Shown in pieces: positions 24,501 to 37,219 of a stretch of 64,000 bases of DNA. Source of the DNA: Punica granatum (lineage: Eukaryota > Streptophyta > Magnoliopsida > Myrtales > Lythraceae); NCBI RefSeq assembly GCF_007655135.1, contig NC_045127.1, positions 6,147,001 through 6,211,000 on the forward strand, in the 5' to 3' direction. The first letter of the stretch is position 1, and every line of letters begins with the position of its first letter. The translations under genes and the position numbers were made by a program. The notes below the pieces were generated by a model. That model did no database searches. It saw nothing but the letters and a program-made list of their open reading frames with translations, and was not told the DNA's origin.

Positions 24501-27147
24501 TCTTACACGAAAGTATGCGGTAAGACTTTCATCCCAAAGAGGCTCCACTCCAGCTACATATTCAGCTTTAAAGCCCAGCTCCCCAGTTACATAGGTTTGT
24601 GAATTAGACAAAAGACGTTCAATTTGAGGTCCTCGTGACACTTGCATCTGCTCAACCACAACTGCAGATACAACTGGTAGGACCGAAAACTGCAAAAGGC
24701 CATCACACCGGTCCTTATAACCACCAATTAGCGCTGATAGAGGAGCAGGAGGAAACTGCACCAAACTTTCAGGGCAGCTATTTTCCCTCCAAGGACAACC
24801 AACTCTGTGGCCTCCATCCAGCAGCTCGGCAAAGTCTTCATCGGCAGCATCAGCTTCATGAAAGTACAACAAATGAGAAACGTGACACAGGAAGCATTCA
24901 CTTCTACTTTTTAGAGCTTGAGACATGGTAAAAGATGCAAAAGATTGCGATCAAACTGATAATCAGAAAACATGGGGTCAATGAGATTTGAAGTTTTAGA
25001 AGTAAAACAAAGTTGAATGTATAAGCAGATTACAATCAGAACATATTATCTTTGGGTTGGAAACTTATTTATTTATTTATTTATTCACCATTTCTGATGT
25101 TTCAATTTAATAAATGGCTAGAGCACTCTCATGACCGTCCAGACCATAATCAGTTCATTGGGCCCATAACAAGTATGTACAGATCCAAAAGGCTTCTAAT
25201 GGCTAGAGAATGGATCTCAACCTAAAGGCAGGACAGGTCCTTGAAATACATGAATACCCAGCACCTTAGTCAACATGACTGTTCGTCTTTATTAGCATTA
25301 TTTCTCCTTCACATTGCTCTGAAGAGAAAGGGCAATCCAGACCAAGTTATCAGGATAATCCCTTTGTGATAAGTCCTATAAACTGAGATCCTCAATCAAG
25401 AAAATGCACTGGCTAAGATGTGGGCAATTCTCAACATGCAGCTGGGAAACACCATTACTATTTATAAGAGCTACACAAAAACCAGGAAGGCACATTGGAT
25501 ATAAAGCTTTACCTTCAGATGGTGCCTTGGAATTGTATCTGAGGCTTGCGCCGCATGATTCACACTCAATCTTATCCCAATCAACATTTATCCAACCTCT
25601 TCGAGCGCATGCTAAGGAACTTGCTCTCTACACAAAGAATTGAAAGAAAGAATTTGCTTCAGATTTTTTTTTTCCTCTTTAAGTTGCAAACCATCTGAAG
25701 CCACTTCAATTCCAATGAAACAATGAGGTGGTTCCTAGAATGAAAATTTAATTTCCCATTAATCGTGTCTTTGCACAGTCAATCTCTTGGTTCCATGTAG
25801 TCATGTAAGATCAAACAATTAATATATACAGTAATTTATAGTGAATTGAGGAGTAAAAGGGCTGATAACAACTATATGCTTGTCAGTGGACTGCAAGTTC
25901 AGATAGTTAGAACCTTCGGCTTCGCAAACCAATTCGAAGGACTGAATGTGGCGAGGCGTCTCAACAAATCTCCCCTCTCCCAGGGTCTACATGAAGCTTG
26001 AAAAGATCCAACAGTAGAACTAGCAGCATTTGTGCTCGTGGATGGCCTTGGGGGATGTGGGCCAACACCCGATACAGAACCAGCCTTTGAGGGCTGGCCA
26101 TGCCCCAGCCATTCCACACTCCCAGCATTTACCAGAACAGCAGGAGATGATGCCCCAGCAGAACTGCCAGAGGTAAACAGTTTATCAGAGAAGGAAAACT
26201 GCATTAACTTTTGCCACCTATCTAATTCTGACTGGCAACCACTTTGTACAATTCGGTGCACAGACTACTCTTCTCTCATCATTCGGATATATAAGAAAAC
26301 TTTATCATCGGTTAAACACAACAAACTAGCATTTATAATTGAGCAGTGGATGTCAGTTCCAGAGACAACATATGGCTCTGACAATTATGACTCGCGACAT
26401 ATAGTTTCCCGGGCACGCAAGCAATCAATTCCATCTGCCAAATTTTTTCCGCTAAACAAGAAAGGCACCAACTCTTGCTCAACAAGCATTAATATATACA
26501 ATCTACTTTGCCTACAGTACCAGGAATAAGTTCCAGCAAAGAACATTATTCCGGAGAATTCAATGAGTTATGTGAAATCGAGCCAAAATGAACACGGAGC
26601 TGCATGATAATGACCAAACTCAAACAGCTCTCACAAAACAATGCCTCAATGAATAGAACTCATCCGGAAGTACACAAAGATGAGACACAAATGACTGCGT
26701 AACCTCCACAAACTCGCATAAACATGAGCTCTCGATGCAAATTATAGCATGACAAGAAGCAATTGCGACATGCACGGAAGCAATTCGAGTAAGGACCGAC
26801 ATTTCGCCAGCACCAATGGCCTACGCTACAACAATCAAATAAAAGGAGCACTGAGCTTCAGGATCAGCAACAAAACTCAATCCGCTGATGAGCAAGCAGA
26901 AACCGCTGCAATTAAGACCAGGAAACCACATAATGCCCGGGGCAGCTCCGTTCACTCGCAGGAGCAGGAGCTCGAACAGCATCATGCGGAGCGATTAACA
27001 GCTCTGCGTGCCCTAGAACGTGAAACGGAGGAAGACAGGGAAGAGAGAGATAGAGACAGGAAGAGCTCACCTGGCCGCAGGGGACGATCTGGCGAGAGTG
27101 AAGGCGTCGTTGTTGGTTCCGCCGGAGCTGATGTCTTCTTCCTTCAT
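21540..27147 (-). CDS. C3HC zinc-finger protein, ILP1/NIPA-like, seven exons
   Basis: Exons on the minus strand are 27071-27147, 25914-26163, 25513-25627, 24507-24853, 22626-24408, 21821-22080 and 21540-21611. Frame is kept and the product is 967 residues. The start, at 27147, reads MKEEDISSGGTN. The conserved RPWERGDLLRRLATFSPSNW leads into a zinc site: C131xxC134 (CESCG), H163 and C167 (GHRVGCPW), as in NIPA/ILP C3HC domains. A second, Rsm1-type half site (C346xxC349 in DCSLCGATVRIWDF) is completed about 530 residues later by H878 and C882 (KHHNAFCPWVNG). The region between is acidic, Ser-rich and has a basic PGKRRF patch. Human NIPA is a nuclear F-box-like factor; plant members are nuclear. 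The Arabidopsis match from memory is At1g17210. A molecular role is not provable here. Confidence 0.93.
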
Positions 27148-28607
27148 CCTCTTCTTCCTCTTCCTCCTCCTCAGCTCGCCCTCACTTCTCTTATTCGCGT
27201 GTCCTCTTCTCTCTCTCTCTCTCTCTCTGCTATCAGGGAGAGAATGTGATTGCCGAATTTACTATTGTGCCCTTGAGCGGTCGTGACGTCATGAACGGAC
27301 CGTTCACACGGAAACCGATGACAATTGGGCTGGATTGGAGTGAGTGCGAATTAGAAAAGGACGAGATAGAAAATGTGAGCAAAGGGCAAATAGAGGAAGA
27401 AGAAATTCATTTATTTATGGATTTATTACACTATATAACCTAACGTTGACGGATATTTTTAAATCTATTTCAATGTCATTTTTTTGCTTGAGGTATTCCA
27501 ACGTTGCTATTTTTGTTTTACCATCTAGCCCCTGGGGATAGATTGTGACATCAAACTAGTAACGTTGGGATATATCAGGTAAAAAAATAACGTTGGGCTA
27601 AAACTAAGAAATCCTTCAAACTTTAAACTATATAGTACAATTAACCCATTATTTATTTACTTTTACAAGACCATGACCATGACATTATTAAAGAGAAATG
27701 AAAAGTTTATATACGTACCAATACTTTGATTGATGATAGAGGGTATAGCGCGGTAACATATGTCATCGCTTGATAATTAAGATGTTTCAAATTCGATATT
27801 CGGTGAGACTATCAATCCCGAGACTTATTTATTGGGAGAGAGAATAACATTTAAAGCTCAATTTCTCGGAATTACGAGAATAATGTCTCTCGCGATTTTA
27901 TCAAAGATAATATAGTCAATAGGTTTCAAGAGGTTACAAATTCGATAATTAGAGGGCCTTACCCATGCCCCTTTATTAGCTATTAGAATTTTTATTTTAC
28001 GTACTAGATTTATGAATTTTCCTTCTAATTGAAAAAATAAAAATCTATATATATATTAAAAATTTACATTAACGATAAATATAAATAAATTTAACTTTTT
28101 TTATTTCAAATAATGACTTGTCTCACTATATTACATTTGTTTTTATTATAATTTAATACATATATTCTTTTAGTTTACAACTATTTATAATACCTTATCG
28201 TTGTTATATAAAATGTCTATCTCAATCAATCATAAATTGGCTCATATAATTACATCACCGATATATTCTCTGGTCACGTTGCGAAATATGAATTATGATT
28301 ATATTTCATAAATATTTTTCTCTGTCCCAAGCAAGATTCCCACTTCCAGCTTGGAAACAAAAAACAACTTGCTAATCGAGAAAATTTTGATTATATCATA
28401 TGTTTTCTCTTCTTTTTTTTTTTACGTTTCTTGATATAATTTTTTTTTTCAATCCAGTGACCTCAACCGTAGAACAAAACTACATCTTACCTCGAATACC
28501 CTAACTCCGTAATGAAAGCCTGAAAGCCTAGGTCTGTAGGTCACCACTGGTCAAGTTGGTTCAAGTATATCAAAATTAACAACTCTTGCTCAATAAAAAA
28601 ACTATTT
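27148..28607. other. Upstream region of the ILP1-like gene
   Basis: A CT/GAGA-type tract at about 27208-27230 is the presumed leader of the minus-strand gene. Beyond 27450 the DNA is AT-rich. The stretch 27750-28040 is a dispersed repeat with a shortened relative at 12828-12910. No gene was found. Confidence 0.5.
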
Positions 28608-28923
28608 TATTTAGTAGGGATTTTTATCTAAAATGGCTCATGGTTTACTCGTTTTGTCAAATTTATCATATGCTTTTTTTATCAAATCTATCACTTTTTG
28701 CATCAAATCTATCACGGTGTTATCTTTTCCGTCAACATCTAACGGTCATACTGACGTGGTACGTGGAGAGATAGCGGGCCACAGGCGCCACATGGGCGCA
28801 GCCATTAAATGTCAACGGAAAAGATAACTCCGTGATAGATTTGATGCAAAAAGTAAACCATGGGATATATTTGACAAAACGGATAAATAATTGGCCATTT
28901 TAGGTAAATTTTCCTATTTAGTA
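28608..28923. mobile_element. MULE-type MITE with 9-bp target duplication
   Basis: The element body is 28617-28914 (298 bp). It is flanked by perfect TATTTAGTA copies at 28608-28616 and 28915-28923. The ends are long inverted repeats of about 115 bp: ATCTAAAATGGC... at the left and its complement ...CCATTTTAGGTAAATT at the right, with shared GATAGATTTGATGCAAAAAG and GGAAAAGATAAC words. The short middle is GC-richer. A 9-base duplication and long TIRs point to the Mutator superfamily. There is no coding capacity, so it is non-autonomous. Confidence 0.88.
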
Positions 28924-30062
28924 CACATAATGTTGAAAAATTTTGAATGTCGACTATTTAAATTTATTAGATAAAGACGTAATTCACTATTCGTGTTACT
29001 TAAAGGATTGGGATTGTAAAACCGTAATTTAGTAGATAGACTATTAATTCGTAACTTGTCGATTTCGTAATCACAAAAGCAGTTAAGTCTATTACTAGAT
29101 AAAGGGATCAAGGTACCGAGTGTAAGCGTGCCTTCGAAGTTGGAGTGGAAATCAAGGATTATAGCAATATAAGCGATTGGACGGACTTATATTCATTCTA
29201 AAAATTTGAACTGATAAGTTGGTAATTCAATCATTTTAGGAAAATGATGTTTCCTCCGAAAGTGAAGAACTCTAAATCCTACGAACGTCTCACATTTAAA
29301 GAATGCCTCTCATCTTGTCTCTAAGTATAACCTTGCCCCCACTGAGGCATTCAAAGCTTCCGAATTCAGAGGAAATAGCACTGCTCTTCATTTTATATGT
29401 CCTAAATCTTTCTATCTATTTTTTCGATGTGGCATAACAACTTTCAATACTCTTTCCATATCACAGCATTTGGTTTTGACACTTCTCTACATGTGGTACA
29501 TAGACTTGAATCGAAGTAATTACAAACTGAAGTCATACTAAAGGGAAGATAATTGACCATGGAGAATAATTGGTTGTGAGTTTAATGCTCGGACCAGGAT
29601 TAACATAAGGCGCACTTTAGCTACACTTAGATTGGACCTGGTGTGGTAAAAGCCAAGAGTGTGGAAATCGTGTTAATAACTTCAAATGCAAAAGAATAAG
29701 TCCGCTTCGCAGTCAACTATTCTCTCTCATCCCAAAGAAGAAATCCACCTCATAAAAATAAGGTTGACTAGGGAAGAAACCTGCCTTATTGAGGGCGGAT
29801 TTTTAACTTCACCCGACACGTGTTAAAAAAAAATCAATATCATTATATCATACATTGCTACATGAGAACAAATGTCTAAAGTTGTTCTATTACACATCAG
29901 AAAATCAAAAAAAGAATCTTGAATATGTAAGATGGTTGGGTCTATCGTCTTATCGACTTAAATTTTTGGAATGAAGATAAACCTATTTTAATAGGACCCA
30001 ATAAAAAAATAGAAATGAGTAATATAACAAGTGTGATGGAACTTTTGAGCTATAAGCATTTT
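28924..30062. other. Intergenic DNA, nothing recognised
   Basis: AT-rich sequence without a coding or splice signal that could be supported on either strand. Confidence 0.45.
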
Positions 30063-30408
30063 AACTTGATTATAACGCAACCACCAGCACGTGTGGTCTA
30101 GTGGTTAAGTATCAAGCGCTCCACTTGAATATCACGAGTTCGAACCTCACTGAGGATGTAGAGCTCGCCACTATGTGGGTATATTATGGGATGACGGTGG
30201 CCGGCCCATAATACTTGATCCAGTGGGCCTTGGACTTAATTCACTAGTGTGTTAGTGGGGCTGCGATGACCAAATTGGGCTAAATCTCAACGAGTTATGG
30301 CGAAAGGAACATTTTATGCCAGTTAGGTTTCCATTAGTTGGGGTAGCCACAACAGGCTAATAACTTGATCTAGCCTTTTACCCATAAAAAAAAACTTGAT
30401 TATAACGC
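30063..30408 (+). mobile_element. tRNA-derived SINE with 16-bp target duplication
   Basis: The body is 30079-30392 (314 bp). Perfect 16-base duplications AACTTGATTATAACGC lie at 30063-30078 and 30393-30408. Near the 5' end a Pol III A box (TGGTCTAGTGG, about 30094) and B box (AGTTCGAACC, about 30139) are at tRNA-like spacing. The 3' end is an A tract preceded by CCCAT. This is the textbook structure of a plant SINE retroposed by a LINE reverse transcriptase. The family name was not determined. Confidence 0.93.
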
Positions 30409-32061
30409 CCTGCCAGATTGTCAAATTCAAGAGTTTACATAAACTCAATAGAGGCCTTATAAATTCGAAACGTAAACTCGTATCATAAACTCATAGTCTA
30501 TGTATCATATATTTCTAGCTAAAATTAATCAGTTTCAATATAAAATAAATATATTTTAATAAGACCCAAAATATATGATTGCAGTATTTCCACAATAAAA
30601 TGCGTAGTTTGAAGTCCAACTTTAACCGATAATTATATACATACACTTTTATAATTAAAAAAATACAGGAAAATATAGATCTCAATTTAAATGCGCATCA
30701 AACTCATGATCTAATTTAAAGAAGAAAGTAGAAGTTAAAAAGTTTCAACGGGATAAGAGACGAAGAAGATAAAAGAGAGCCAAATAAAAGAAACAAAGAG
30801 AAGTTCCACGATTTTAATGAAAAATATTTTGAATATTAAAATTTTAATTTTATTTTAATAAGGCTTGGCTTTGAGAATGGGCTAAATTCGTAGGATTGGA
30901 CTTTTTTTCTTTAAAAATAGCCAAACAGACCAATATATCAGCAGACTTGGTAAACTCAATCGCATGACCTAAAGGCGTAAACTCGCAAGAGTTTACGAGT
31001 TAATTCGATAGTCCACAAAGCCTATGGCAGTTTCCAATTCCATAGCGAATTGACTCGGTAGCGTGACCTAAAGACGTGAGCTTGTAAGGGTTTAAGGGTT
31101 AATTCGAGAGTTTAAGGCTAGAAACATGATCATCGAATCACGACGGGTGAAGTGCATCTCATGTTTAGCAACCTATTAGCCTGACCTTGATCGGTCAATG
31201 AATGGACTCGGAAAACTTCGGATTCCTAAGATGCAGCTTGCACACCCTCTTGTTCTAGAATTATTGAACCAATCTATGGGCAAGGTCAATTAGACAGCAC
31301 CCACAAATTGTAAAAGCAAAAATCCCATTAAACGAGTCTTCAATTTATGACGTCCGGTTTTTGGGCCGGCACTCAGCATTTCCCGTGGGATCCCTTCCCC
31401 GGGCCGACCAGCAAAAACATCTGCGCCATATAAAAGCCCAAAAAAAGACTCTGTTTTTTTTTTTTTTCCCTGTTTGCCACTGCCATGTTTTTTTTTTTGG
31501 TTGAATTCGTGAATTTTCTAATTTTTCAGGTTCGGAGAGTTTCTTGAATTTTCACTTCCATCAGAAGAAAAGGAAGAAGGAATTACAGACAACCGCGAAC
31601 GCTCCACCTCTTATCCATCACCAATGCTTAGCGACCTTTGATAGGCCGAGAATCAGCCACACAAACTCCAAAACTGAGACATATCGCCAGACAACATGCT
31701 TCTTCCTCTCTCTGTATCCTCCACCATTTGCACTCTCGCCCTAGGCTACTTCCTCTGCAGCTCTCTCTCTTCCTCCTTCCTCTGCTACTGACATTTCGTC
31801 CCGCCACCTTTTTGTGGAAAGTCCTGAGAGAGCTCTCCAGTCAGTAGGTAAATGTTGTCCACTCATTAATTTGATCATCCAGTCAAATTTCTCAGGTGCG
31901 TTTCTTGTAAAATCATCAAGAACCCAATTTTCCTGCTCTGTTGCTCGTGTCAGCTGAGGGATTCTGTTGCTGGGTAGCTTCAGTTTTTGCGGTTCCTTAA
32001 AGGGTGTGAGATGGGTTTGGGGAATTGCTAGGTTATCAGCTCTGTCAGTGGAAGGTTTCAC
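30409..32061. other. IF-2 upstream region
   Basis: No gene is seen. From about 31370 the sequence becomes promoter-like: a GGGCCG/GGGCC stretch near 31362-31405, ATATAAAAGCC near 31428 as a possible TATA box, then a pyrimidine-rich leader (31680-31800) running up to the IF-2 start codon. A leader intron may exist but was not resolved. Confidence 0.5.
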
Positions 32062-35000
32062 ATGGTGATGATACTCGTGGGGAGCATACAGGGAGGAAGA
32101 ATGGTTTCTTTAGCTCCCGTGGCATCTACTGTTGGTCTTTGCAGTAGCTCGGGAACAGTATCGGGCTCTTCGGAAGCCTCCTTTTCGCTTGTCAGGAGGG
32201 TCTCTCTGTTGAAGGGCAGATGCTGCAGAGATCCCAAGAGATGGCATTGTAAATACTCAGTCACTACAACAACTGATTTCATTGAGCATACCAATGCTCT
32301 CTCGCTTGATTCCAGTGATAATTACCGTGGGAATAGAGGTGATGATACTGGAATTGAGCTTAAGGCCGCGCCAAAGCCGGTGCTTAAACCGTCGGGTCCC
32401 AAGAACAATTCGGTACCATGGGACCCTTCAGGGGCTGGTGGAGATTCCAAGGGCGGTGGGTCAGACGATGAGGAGGAGAGGAACAAAGTCATTGAGTCGC
32501 TTGATGAGGTTTTGGAGAAGGCGGAGAAACTAGAGACATCTGAGAGGGAGGGTGGAACCGTGAATGTACAGAAACCGACCAATACGAGTAGTAATTCAAG
32601 AAGCGTTGGAGTTGTAAATTCAGCTGGAGGGAAGAAGGCTAAGACACTGAAGAGTGTCTGGCGCAAAGGAGACACTGTATCAACTGTACAGAAGGTAAAG
32701 GTTGTACAGGATCCTCCTACTAATAAACTTGAAGTAGCAGATAAAAAAACGGGCAGAGGAGGAACTGCGGAGATGCAGCCTCATGCCCCTTCCATGCCTG
32801 CTGCTCAGCCTCCACTGAGGCCACAGCCGAAATTAATGGCAAAGCCCTCTGTGGCTCCTCCTCCGCCGAGGAAACCGGTCATCTTGAAGGATGTAAGAGC
32901 AGCTGCCAAGCCGGCTGTTGTTGATGAAGAGAATGGGGCTGTAAAATCGAAGGAGAGAAAGCCTATTTTGATTGATAAATTTGCTCCTAAGAAGCCAATC
33001 GTTGACCCTTTAATTGCTCAGGCAGTTTTGGCCCCGACTAAGCCTGGGAAGGGGCCTCCTCCTGGAAAATTTAAGGATGAGTACCATAGTAAGAAGAATG
33101 CTTCTGCTGGTGGGTTCCGCAGGAGAAAGGCTGACAATGATGATGTGGAAATTCCTGATGAGGAGGCCTCAGATCTCAGCATCAGCATTCCTGGTGCAGC
33201 CACAGCTAGGAAAGGTAGGAAGTGGAGCAAAGCAAGTAGGAAAGCTGCAAGGCTACAGGCTGCAAAAGATGCAGCTCCTGTGAAAGTTGAGATTTTAGAG
33301 GTTGGGGAGAAGGGAATGCTTGTAGAGGAGTTGGCCTATAACTTGGCTATTAGTGAAGGGGAAATTCTTGGAAATTTATATTCGAAGGGCATTAAGCCTG
33401 ATGGGGTGCAAACTCTCGACAAGGACATGGTGAAGATGGTTTGCAGAGAGTATGGAGTAGAAGTCATAGAGGCTGATCCTCTTAAGGTGAATGAGATGGC
33501 AAGAAAGAAGGAAATTCTCGATGAAGATGATTTGGATAAGCTACAAGACCGGCCACCCGTAATTACCATCATGGGTCATGTCGACCATGGCAAGGTAAAT
33601 TTAAGACTTACCATGAATTTTAATGTTCTGTTGGTTCCGTATCTTTTTCTGTTTTTTGAGAGCTTCAACTGTCAGATTTATTGCTCACTGTGCTCGGTTT
33701 ATGTTTTCAGACGACCCTTTTGGATTACATTCGCAAGAGCAGGGTATGAGTGATTACTAATCTATTTCTATATTTACTTCTGTAAAAAAAATTATTCATA
33801 TTTTTGAATAGAAATTCAGAGAAACCATTTTGCGTTATAACACTAATTAACATGCTAAAGTGAATTATCAGAATTACCTTATGAGTTGTGTTTGTGCAGG
33901 TGGCTGCATCAGAAGCAGGTGGGATAACTCAAGGCATTGGAGCTTACAAAGTGCTAGTACCTGTGGATGGCAAATCACAAGCTTGTGTCTTTCTTGATAC
34001 TCCTGGACATGAGGTTTCTGATGCACTTCTGCCACATTGTTGTTAGATTGAGATTTCAAACATCAGTCACTATATTTTTTTTTTTGTGTCAATTCCGAGT
34101 TGGATGGAATAAATTAGAAGGTTCAAAGAACGTCCTTAATATAGTTTCCTAAGAGTAATTGGTATCTGAATGTACGTACTTCCATTTGTATCAAATGAGA
34201 TATATCTGTATCTTCCTTCAACAGGCATTTGGAGCAATGAGGGCTCGGGGAGCAAGAGTGACAGATATTGCTATAATTGTAGTGGCAGCAGATGATGGGA
34301 TCCTCCCTCAAACAAATGAGGCCATTGCTCATGCAAAAGCTGCTGGAGTACCAATTGTGATTGCTATCAACAAGGTTACTAGTAAAAAATCTTGTACCCC
34401 TTTAATTTGACTAATTAGAAGCTAATTTACCGATGATAAAACCTATTTGTGCTATTACAGATCGATAAAGATGGAGCTAATCCAGAAAGGGTGATGCAAC
34501 AGCTCTCTTCAATTGGGTTGATGCCAGAAGATTGGGGTGGTGACATCCCTATGGTTCAGGTGCTTTATCACATTGGCCTTTTTAAATTTTTAGCTGTTGA
34601 AGTGCTTGAAAGTTTTCAAGACTTAATTAGGGAGGAGGAAGAAAGAGAGGATCTGAGTCATCTGAAGCATCTATTTGGTTACATAGTTGGTGTTAAAACC
34701 CTTCTTCAAATGCCTCAGCTCTCTTTGTTCTCACTTCTTCTTCCCCTTGTTTTTTCTCTATACTAAAACTACTACTTACTTTGTTAAGTCCTATCAAGTA
34801 CCCCTTGAGATTTGATAACTTTAGCTGATTCTTCGCACTGTGTCACACTGCTTTATGTCCCATGACAGATCAGTGCCTTGAAAGGAGAGAACATAGATGA
34901 CCTGCTCGAAACCATTATGCTTGTTGCTGAGGTAGGTGAAAAGTTTGGTGCATCATTGTCGGGCCTTTACATGGTTATGATGCTAGTTGTTTTCTACCAG

Positions 35001-37219
35001 TCATATAGAAAAAAATAAAAAATAAAAAATTTACAACTGCTCTACAATTTCCTGTCTATGGTTTCTTCTTCTGTGGCTGCTACTATGTTCTAACCCAATT
35101 TCCCATTTTCCTGCATGAAGTTGCAAGAGCTGAAGGCCAATCCGGACAGAAACGCAAAAGGAACAGTTATTGAGGCTGGTGTTGATAAAAAGAAAGGGGC
35201 AGTGGCTACATTTATTGTCCAAAATGGCACCCTCAGAAAAGGGGATGTTGTTGTCTGTGGAGAAGCTTTTGGGAAGGTTAGTGAATAGGAAGTCAACCTG
35301 TCAGCACCAGGACTCCTTGGAAGCTCATTTTTTTTCCCATCTCTAATTGAAATTTTTTATGGCTTTGGTCAGGTTAGGGCATTATTTGATGACAGTGGAA
35401 AACAGGTCAATGAAGCTGGACCCTCGTTACCTGTACAGGTTTGAGTCTCATCATCCCTTTATCTCATGAATCTTTGACCCTTATAAGAACAAGATCATTT
35501 TGTTCAATTTTCCTATGAACTCGCTTTCTCTATCTCATGGTGTTGTCAAAATCAATTTTGCTAAGTTATTGAGAATCGATGGTTTAATAGTTTGGTTGTC
35601 GCAGGTTACTGGATTGAGTAACGTTCCACGTGCTGGTGATGAGTTTGAAGTTGTCAATTCCATCGATGTAGCACGTGAAAAGGCTGAGTTACGTGCCGAG
35701 ACACTGAGAAACGAGCGAATATCAGCCAAGGCAGGGGATGGAAAAGTCACCCTTTCTTCCCTAGCTTCTGCAGTTTCTTCCAGAAAACTTCCTGGTCTAG
35801 ACTTGCACCAGCTCAATATTATTATGAAGGTCGACGTCCAGGTGGGCATTACCTTTTCCACATTGATGGACTGAAACATCTACTTGGTCCGGCAAGATCT
35901 ATCATAAATCTTAGGTGTGAATCTGCCATATAGTGGGAAACAGAAATATTAGAATTGAAACTGTAAGTAGAATGCCCCCAGCACTTCACATGCGTGTGGG
36001 ATCTGCTCTTTCGTTCTGCATATCAGGGGAATTTTGGGAATTCTGTGAGAGAGAAATGAACGATGTGGAAAGTCAGAAGTAACACTAACTGGTAAAATTT
36101 AGTAAAACTCTGCTGATGTAAGACACTTTCTAATTTGAAAATTTTAATCTTGTGCAGGGATCTATTGAGGCTGTGAGACAAGCCCTCGAAGTACTCCCAC
36201 AAGATAACGTTACCTTGAAGTTCCTCCTGCAGGCACCGGGGGATGTCAGTACAAGCGATGTAGATCTTGCCTCTGCAAGTAAGGCCATCATTTTTGGGTT
36301 TAATGTGAAGGTACCTGGCAGTGTGAAAAGCTACGCGGACAACAAAGGGGTGGAAATTCGTCTCTACAGAGTCATATATGAATTGATCGATGATGTTCGT
36401 AATGCAATGGAAGGACTTCTGGATCCTTTTGAGGTTAATTTTCATCCCAGCACAGCATCTAATTGTCTTTCAACTTATTCTCAGTATATTAGTGTACACC
36501 TGTTAAGTAGAGCATGACTGATTCGGCGCTTACAAGTCAACCAGAAGGAAGGAATCCCAATTGAGGAAGAGCTTGTGTGCTGACAACTTACCTCTCTCTC
36601 ATGCTCTGAATTAACAGGAACAAGAACCTATTGGATTTGCTGAGGTACGAGCGACATTCAGCAGTGGAAGTGGACGCGTTGCTGGGTGCATGGTTACAGA
36701 GGGAAAAGTTGTGAAAGGCTGTGGTATTCGTGTTGTTCGAAAGGGGAAGCCTGTTTATGTGGGCACTTTGGATTCTCTCCGGCGGGTTAAAGAAATGGTG
36801 AAGGAGGTAAATAAGTTTCAAGTCTCTCTCCTAGATCTTATGTATTTAGAAGATTCTGATAACAAGTCATCAGAGATGTTAGTTTTGTACATTCGGGTTC
36901 AATCTGCAAAGTTCTTTTCAGTTCCAGTATTTCACGTTCTGCAGCTCATTCGCCAATGCCAATCCTTCGAACGACATATTAGTGTTTTTTAGAGATTCTT
37001 TGTACCTTCTACTTTTAATCCATGATTAACAATGTTGTTCTGTCAATTTTTGCGCAGGTAAATGCTGGTCTAGATTGTGGGATTGGGATGGAAGACTACG
37101 ACGACTTTGAAGAAGGAGACATTCTCGAGGCCTTTGACACGTTTCAGAAGAGGCGAACTCTCGAAGAGGCCTCTGCTTCAATGGCCGCCGCATTGCAAGG
37201 AGTCGGCGTCAACCTATAA
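32062..37219 (+). CDS. FUG1: Chloroplast translation initiation factor IF-2, twelve exons
   Basis: Exons are 32062-33594, 33711-33743, 33900-34013, 34225-34374, 34461-34559, 34869-34931, 35121-35276, 35373-35438, 35605-35841, 36158-36433, 36618-36806 and 37058-37219. The product is 1025 residues, and every intron is phase 0. The N-terminus (about 65 residues, Ser/Val/Arg-rich) is a likely plastid transit peptide; a charged linker with [16 protein letters not shown] follows. GTPase motifs: G1 GHVDHGKTT (505-513, split by intron 1), G3 DTPGHE, G4 NKID (split by intron 4), G5 SALKG. Then come the IF-2 beta-barrel and C-terminal domains, with the initiator-tRNA-binding tail. It brings fMet-tRNA to the plastid 30S subunit. 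Arabidopsis FUG1 (At1g17220) has almost the same length and is essential. Confidence 0.97.
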
